A stretch of DNA of 10,002 bases from Simkania negevensis (GTDB lineage: Bacteria; Chlamydiota; Chlamydiia; Chlamydiales; Simkaniaceae): contig JACPWA010000184.1 in assembly GCA_016191565.1 (NCBI GenBank), positions 1-10,002 on the forward strand, in the 5' to 3' direction. This document shows positions 6,603 to 10,002 of the stretch, piece by piece. Both the position numbers and the translations under genes were made by a program. Position 1 is the stretch's first letter; each line of letters starts with the position of its first letter. The notes beneath the pieces are model-generated. The model was given only the letters and a program-made list of their open reading frames with translations, did not search any database and had not been told where the DNA came from.

Positions 6603-6686
6603 TGCGAAAGGGGGGACTTGAACCCCCAAGAGGTCACCCTCACTACCACCTCAAGGTAGCGTGTCTGCCAATTCCACCACTTCCGC
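6603..6686 (-). tRNA. tRNA-Leu (anticodon GAG)
   Basis: The minus strand gives an 84-base class II tRNA with a long variable arm, as expected for leucine. The acceptor pairs GCGGAAG with CTTTCGC (one G-U pair) and the discriminator is A. The D arm contains TGG..AATTGGCAGACA. The anticodon stem CTACC/GGTAG encloses the loop TTGAGGT, so the anticodon is GAG, reading CUC and CUU. The T arm is GGGGG-TTCAAGT-CCCCC. CCA is not encoded. Its 3' end lies 4 bases from element C1. Confidence 0.96.
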
Positions 6687-6711
6687 ATGGAAAAAATCAG
6701 TGGAAATGACG

Positions 6712-6741
6712 ATCATATAAGAAAAAAAGGGTTCGAATCAA
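6712..6741 (-). promoter_or_regulatory. Candidate promoter of tRNA-Leu
   Basis: On the minus strand TTGATT (6736-6741), an 18-base spacer, then TATGAT (6712-6717). The predicted start lies about 19 bases before the mature tRNA 5' end. Element A2 begins just upstream, so the tRNA promoter appears undisturbed by it. Confidence 0.45.
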
Positions 6742-6748
6742 GATATTT

Positions 6749-6797
6749 TATACCGAACAGCATTAAAAATTACAGTTTTAATGCTGTTCGGTATTAT
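6749..6797. repeat. Short palindromic element A2, related to A1
   Basis: The arms 6750-6768 and 6776-6794 are perfect 19-base inverted repeats (ATACCGAACAGCATTAAAA) around a 7-base loop, ATTACAG. Bases 6749-6781 match the left end of A1 at 28 of 33 positions, so A2 looks like an A element reduced to its terminal repeats, without the central hairpin. It sits in the divergent gap between tRNA-Leu and yidD. The right end offers ATTACA-17-TATTAT facing yidD, weaker than the equivalent in A1. Confidence 0.75.
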
Positions 6798-6807
6798 AAG
6801 AGGGCTA

Positions 6808-7017
6808 GTGAAATATTTCTTTATCTTTCTTATGCGCCTTTATCAGTATACTATTGGCGCAATGATTCCCACTTCCTGTCGTTTTGCTCCCTCTTGCTCT
6901 GAATACAGCATCGAAGCATTCAAAAAGCATGGGATAAGAAAAGGATGTTTGCTGACCCTAAAGCGGCTTGCAAAATGCCATCCTTGGCACCCAGGGGGAG
7001 GGGATCCGGTTCCTTAA
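6808..7017 (+). CDS. yidD: Membrane protein insertion efficiency factor YidD
   Basis: YidD is a small inner-membrane-associated protein thought to help the YidC insertase place membrane proteins. The family core is unmistakable: LYQYTIGAMIPTSCRFAPSC, then SEYSIEAFKKHGIRKG and RLAKCHPWHPGGGDPVP, with the conserved cysteines and the HPGG..DPVP tail. I prefer the GTG at 6808 (69 aa, beginning MKYFFIFLMRLYQ), because homologues begin with a short amphipathic helix there and AGAGGG lies just upstream. An in-frame ATG at 6781 would start inside the right arm of palindrome A2 and add nine residues. Unusually, no rnpA, rpmH or yidC is adjacent; placement near recO and pheT is what I recall for Chlamydia. 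Element B2 follows the stop by 10 bases. Confidence 0.9.
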   Translation: MKYFFIFLMRLYQYTIGAMIPTSCRFAPSCSEYSIEAFKKHGIRKGCLLTLKRLAKCHPWHPGGGDPVP

Positions 7018-7027
7018 TGTGCATAAA

Positions 7028-7188
7028 AAAGTGTCTCAAAACTCTAAAAAAGGCTTTTCAGACCCTTATTGCGCCACTTTTTTGGTTAATCCTTGCCCTA
7101 CTTGTTCAAGTATGTGCTTGTGGATCAACTAAAAAATTAGCGAAGAATGTTCTCAAAAATCCTTCATTTTCGAGTTTTGAGACACTTT
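7028..7188. repeat. Nested palindromic element B2 (MITE-like)
   Basis: The ends are perfect 17-base inverted repeats: AAAGTGTCTCAAAACTC (7028-7044) and its complement at 7172-7188, continuing for four more bases after one mismatch. A second inverted pair is nested inside, 7078-7092 with 7122-7136, 13 of 15. The whole element aligns with B1 on the opposite strand. It fits exactly between the stop of yidD and the stop of the LysM gene (7190-7192), two converging genes, so it may also act as a two-way terminator. A 58-codon frame (7017-7193) runs through it and is judged spurious. Confidence 0.78.
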
Positions 7189-7189
7189 A

Positions 7190-8338
7190 CTAAGGAATCT
7201 TCAAAACAGTCCCAGGAGCAAGGTTATCGCTTTTAAGCTGATTGACCCGTTTAATTTCTGCAACATCTACTTTATATTGCCTAGAAATTTTCCAGAGAGT
7301 ATCGCCATGGGCCACTACATGAGTTTTTTCACTACTCGCTTTCTGAGAAGAAGGGATCTCTTTTACTGCGACCTCCTTCACTCCAGTCTCCTTCCTTTCT
7401 GTCCGCTCTCTTATTTCTTGAGGGCGGAGACTTTCCTTGACTTCTTCTAGAAACTTCTCTAGCTCAGGAGTTTCTTCTTCAAGAAGAGAGAGAAGGAGGG
7501 TCATCTCTTCGTTGGAGAGATTTTTATAAGCAAACTCCTTATCCAAAAGAAGGAGGAGCTGAGCTGCCAGTTGAGAACGGTAGGGAAGATACCCACTTAA
7601 AAATTTCCCAACAGAGGCAATCTTCCGATCAGGATCTTTTTTGAGCTCTTCATAGAGCGCAAGACTCTCTTTCCATTCTCCATCCAAAAGAAGGGATAGA
7701 AGGGTTTCTCGTGGCAATGATAAAGGAAGAGACTTAAAAGCGTTTTCAATAATATAAAACTGTGAGGTGACAAAAAAGGCCTGAAGAAGGGAAGAATCGG
7801 CCTCCCCTCTATTCTGCTTAAGCAGATAGAAAAGCCCTTCAGGGGTGAAAGGCCACTTTTCTTTATCTAGAAAATAAAAAAGAGTCTTGTAATTGGCAAG
7901 GCTCAGGGCAGGAAAAAGAGTTAGGAAGATTTTTTCTTTTCCTTCACCTGAGGTCAGAACATACTGCCTTTTCTCAAGAATAGTCCCCGATAAAGCTCTT
8001 TCTACATCGAGATGATGAACATGCGAAAGGCAAGCAAGAGCTAAATCGCACACCCTATATCCTTCTTCTACAAGAGTAGTGTTTGTAAGTTCTTTTAATA
8101 ATTCGTTAAAAGAAAAGTTTAGATATTTTTTTAAGATCTCCTGGTTACTAAAAGAAAGGGGCTTGGAAACTTTCTCTATCCTTTTTTCGTAGGAAAGGAG
8201 GCTTTCCTCCTTTTTCTGGATAGCAGAGATGATAAAGGTAAGAAGGAGTCCAATATTGAGAGCGCCACTGACGATGAAGGCGTGGAGGAGCCATCTAGAG
8301 CGTTTGATAGGAAACTGCCTTGCCGGATCTTCTTTCAT
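7190..8338 (-). CDS. Membrane-anchored LysM-domain protein
   Basis: This 382-aa protein has a short basic N-terminus, one transmembrane segment (about 17-39, rich in L, I and F), a long helical, leucine-rich region (about 42-300), a charged E/K/R linker (300-338), and a C-terminal LysM domain (about 340-382: VVAHGDTLWKISRQYKVDVAEI ending APGTVLKIP when read with its intervening residues). The topology should put the LysM domain in the periplasm, where it would bind peptidoglycan. In a chlamydial organism, where peptidoglycan is scarce and division-linked, this could place it at the septum or envelope; that is inference. The middle region matches no family I know. The stop lies 1 base from repeat B2, and pheT diverges from the start. 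The ATG has no clear ribosome-binding site; an AT-rich TATAAA lies about 10 bases upstream. Confidence 0.8.
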   Translation of the reverse strand: MKEDPARQFPIKRSRWLLHAFIVSGALNIGLLLTFIISAIQKKEESLLSYEKRIEKVSKPLSFSNQEILKKYLNFSFNELLKELTNTTLVEEGYRVCDLALACLSHVHHLDVERALSGTILEKRQYVLTSGEGKEKIFLTLFPALSLANYKTLFYFLDKEKWPFTPEGLFYLLKQNRGEADSSLLQAFFVTSQFYIIENAFKSLPLSLPRETLLSLLLDGEWKESLALYEELKKDPDRKIASVGKFLSGYLPYRSQLAAQLLLLLDKEFAYKNLSNEEMTLLLSLLEEETPELEKFLEEVKESLRPQEIRERTERKETGVKEVAVKEIPSSQKASSEKTHVVAHGDTLWKISRQYKVDVAEIKRVNQLKSDNLAPGTVLKIP

Positions 8339-8467
8339 ATTTTTTCTACTTTATAAAACAAAACCAATAAAAAAAGAAGAATCACTGATCTTGCAACCTT
8401 TTTTTACACACTAAGAACACGTTTTTCTTTTACTTACCCTTACCCTGAAAATAACCTTTCCTTTTGA

Positions 8468-8473
8468 TAGAAT
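8468..8473 (+). promoter_or_regulatory. Possible -10 box of pheT
   Basis: TAGAAT lies 32 bases before the pheT ATG in the 167-bp gap shared with the LysM gene. No convincing -35 box is visible 16-18 bases upstream, so this is tentative. The rest of the gap (8339-8505) shows no inverted repeat or RNA structure that I can see, unlike the gaps to the left. Confidence 0.25.
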
Positions 8474-8505
8474 GGCCCCAATGTCAATACTAACATGAAT
8501 GCCGT

Positions 8506-10002
8506 ATGCGATTTCCTCTATCTTGGTTAAAAGAATGCCTCCCCTTAGATCTCTCTGTAAAAGAACTCTCTGACACCCTTACCCTGGGAGGGATCGAGGT
8601 CGATAGCGCCTCTAAAGGAGAGTATTCTTTTAGCGGCGTTGTAGTAGGACTGATCGAAAAAGCAGAAGTTCATCCAGAACAAAAGAGACTCAAAATAGCT
8701 ACTGTTTTTGATGGCAAAGAAAGGGCCTTAGTAGTCTGCGCCGCTTCAAACTGCATCTCTGGAATGAAAGCCCCTTTTGCTAAAGTAGGAGCCATCCTAG
8801 AGGATGAGAAAGGGGAAAAGAAAATGGTAAAAAAAGAAAAACTCCACAGAGTCGATTCGGCTGGGATGCTCTGCTCCGAAAAAGAGCTTAAGCTCTCAGA
8901 CGTCGGAGATCGATTAATGGAACTCTCTTCTGATGCTCCCCTGGGAGAAGAGCTCGCCTCTTATCTTAGCGAGGTGATTTTTGAGGTTTCTTTAACCCCC
9001 AATTTAGGCCACTGTCTTTCGATTGTCGGGATTGCCAGAGAACTTGCGGCCCTTCTCGACCAAAACATTCATCTACCAAAGGTGGAAATTAAGGAAAATG
9101 GAAAAGAATCTACTCAAGAAGCAATCTCGGTGACAATTAAAGATCAGAAAGAATGTCCCCGCTATTGTTTACGCCAGGTAAAAAATGTAAAAATTGGCCC
9201 CTCCCCCCATTGGCTAAAGAAACGGCTAGAGGAATGCGGCATGCGAAGCATTAATAATGTGGTCGATGTGACCAACTTCGTAATGCTTGAATATGGAGAG
9301 CCTCTCCACGCATTTGATGCAAGCAAACTCAAAACAAAAAAAATCATTGTTGCACAAACCTCAAAAAAGCTCCCCTTTGTTTCTTTAGACCAAATAGAAA
9401 GGGTAGTTCCTGAAGAAACTTTAATGATCTGGGATGGAGACAAACCGATTGCCATCGCAGGAATTATAGGAGGACTTAACTCGGAAGTAGATGAAAAAAC
9501 AACTGATATTTTTCTCGAAGCTGCCCATTTTACCTCTGAACTCATAAGAAAAGGGAGCAAAAAAATGCAACTGCGCAGCGAATCATCGAGTCGTTTTGAG
9601 CGGGGGGTTGATCCTGAGATCCTTCCCAAAGCACTTGATCGCGCTGCCTCTCTCATTCAAATACTAGCGGGGGGGGAAATCAGCAAAGGAACAATTGACA
9701 CGAGGAAAACAGCATTAAAGCCAAAAGTGCTCCTTTGCCATGTAAAGCGGGTCAATCAGCTTCTTGGTACAAGTCTTTCCTTAAGTGAAATAGAGACTTT
9801 TTTTATGCGCCTTGGAATGAAGATCTCTCAAAGAACTGAAGAAAACTTACATGTGAGCATCCCTTCCTATCGCAATGACATCGTTTCTGAAATAGATCTA
9901 ATTGAAGAGATCGCCCGGATTTATGGATATAATAATATCGAGAGAAGCCATCCTAAAGTAACCCTCTCTGCCCTGTCCCATTCTCCTCTTTATAACATAG
10001 AA
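8506..10002 (+). CDS. pheT: Phenylalanyl-tRNA synthetase beta subunit (3' part beyond window)
   Basis: PheT is the beta chain of the alpha2-beta2 enzyme that charges tRNA-Phe; it holds the editing site and tRNA contacts. The ATG at 8506 is the only good start: it gives MRFPLSWLKE, the typical opening, and an in-frame stop lies five codons upstream. In order I see the N-terminal segment (1-39), the tRNA-binding OB-type domain (about 40-150, GVVVGLIEKAEVHPEQKRLK), the B3/B4 editing region (about 205-370) with GMRSINNVVDVTNFVMLEYG and the AIAGIIGG motif (316-323), and the B5 domain (about 405-475). 499 codons are present against about 790-800 in the family, so the catalytic-like domain and the C-terminal anticodon-binding domain lie outside. 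No pheS precedes it, in agreement with separate pheS and pheT in Chlamydia. Confidence 0.96.
   Translation, partial: MRFPLSWLKECLPLDLSVKELSDTLTLGGIEVDSASKGEYSFSGVVVGLIEKAEVHPEQKRLKIATVFDGKERALVVCAASNCISGMKAPFAKVGAILEDEKGEKKMVKKEKLHRVDSAGMLCSEKELKLSDVGDRLMELSSDAPLGEELASYLSEVIFEVSLTPNLGHCLSIVGIARELAALLDQNIHLPKVEIKENGKESTQEAISVTIKDQKECPRYCLRQVKNVKIGPSPHWLKKRLEECGMRSINNVVDVTNFVMLEYGEPLHAFDASKLKTKKIIVAQTSKKLPFVSLDQIERVVPEETLMIWDGDKPIAIAGIIGGLNSEVDEKTTDIFLEAAHFTSELIRKGSKKMQLRSESSSRFERGVDPEILPKALDRAASLIQILAGGEISKGTIDTRKTALKPKVLLCHVKRVNQLLGTSLSLSEIETFFMRLGMKISQRTEENLHVSIPSYRNDIVSEIDLIEEIARIYGYNNIERSHPKVTLSALSHSPLYNIE

Noticed and set aside
7017..7193. 58-codon frame after yidD (TAATG overlap), with a hydrophobic stretch and a VQVCACG segment resembling a lipoprotein box
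   Set aside because: It lies almost wholly inside repeat B2, and its ends are the element's inverted repeats. The related copy B1 has no matching frame. The hydrophobic stretch is probably chance from T-rich repeat sequence.
8424..8444. Short direct repeat CTTACCCTTACCC upstream of pheT
   Set aside because: Only two imperfect units; too short to call a binding site or a repeat array.
9162..9656. 164-codon minus-strand frame within pheT
   Set aside because: It is antisense to a well conserved part of pheT (B3/B4 region) and has no sensible protein features.

Overview
The window looks like chromosomal DNA of a bacterium of the phylum Chlamydiota, most likely an environmental (Parachlamydiales-type) relative. 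The main reason is the order recO, yidD, a hypothetical gene, then a pheT with no pheS beside it. From memory this resembles the recO-to-pheT neighbourhood of Chlamydia trachomatis, but I could not check it. The tRNA genes do not encode CCA. Every protein-coding frame seen is intact apart from the two cut by the window edges. I see no phage, plasmid, CRISPR or full-length IS genes.

Region 1 (1-4613, minus strand) is a tight five-gene cluster transcribed right to left: long-form ribosome hibernation factor hpf, a small stand-alone PD-(D/E)XK nuclease-like protein of the HSDR_N type, a DUF115/MptE-like protein (558 aa), a protein made of seven 24-residue MORN-like repeats, and a second DUF115/MptE-like protein cut by the left edge. 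The genes are 5 bp apart, 1 bp apart, or overlap by 20 and 13 bp, so translation is probably coupled.

Region 2 (4614-7190) is short genes separated by palindromic repeats: a SAM-dependent methyltransferase (+), tRNA-Arg(TCG) (-), recO (+), tRNA-Leu(GAG) (-) and yidD (+). Every gap here except the 15-bp methyltransferase/tRNA-Arg gap holds a nested inverted-repeat element. I sort the five elements into three families: A1 (4641-4803) and A2 (6749-6797), B1 (5573-5716) and B2 (7028-7188, opposite orientation to B1), and C1 (6438-6598). None encodes a transposase, so they look like MITE-type non-autonomous elements. The ends of A1 contain outward-facing sigma70-like promoters with 17-bp spacers, placed to drive hpf to the left and the methyltransferase to the right.

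Region 3 (7190-10002) has a membrane-anchored LysM protein (-) diverging from pheT (+), the phenylalanyl-tRNA synthetase beta chain, of which the first 499 residues lie in the window.

The two most notable features are the dense cluster of palindromic elements that apparently supply promoters, and the hpf / nuclease-like / DUF115 / MORN / DUF115 cluster, whose joint function I cannot name.
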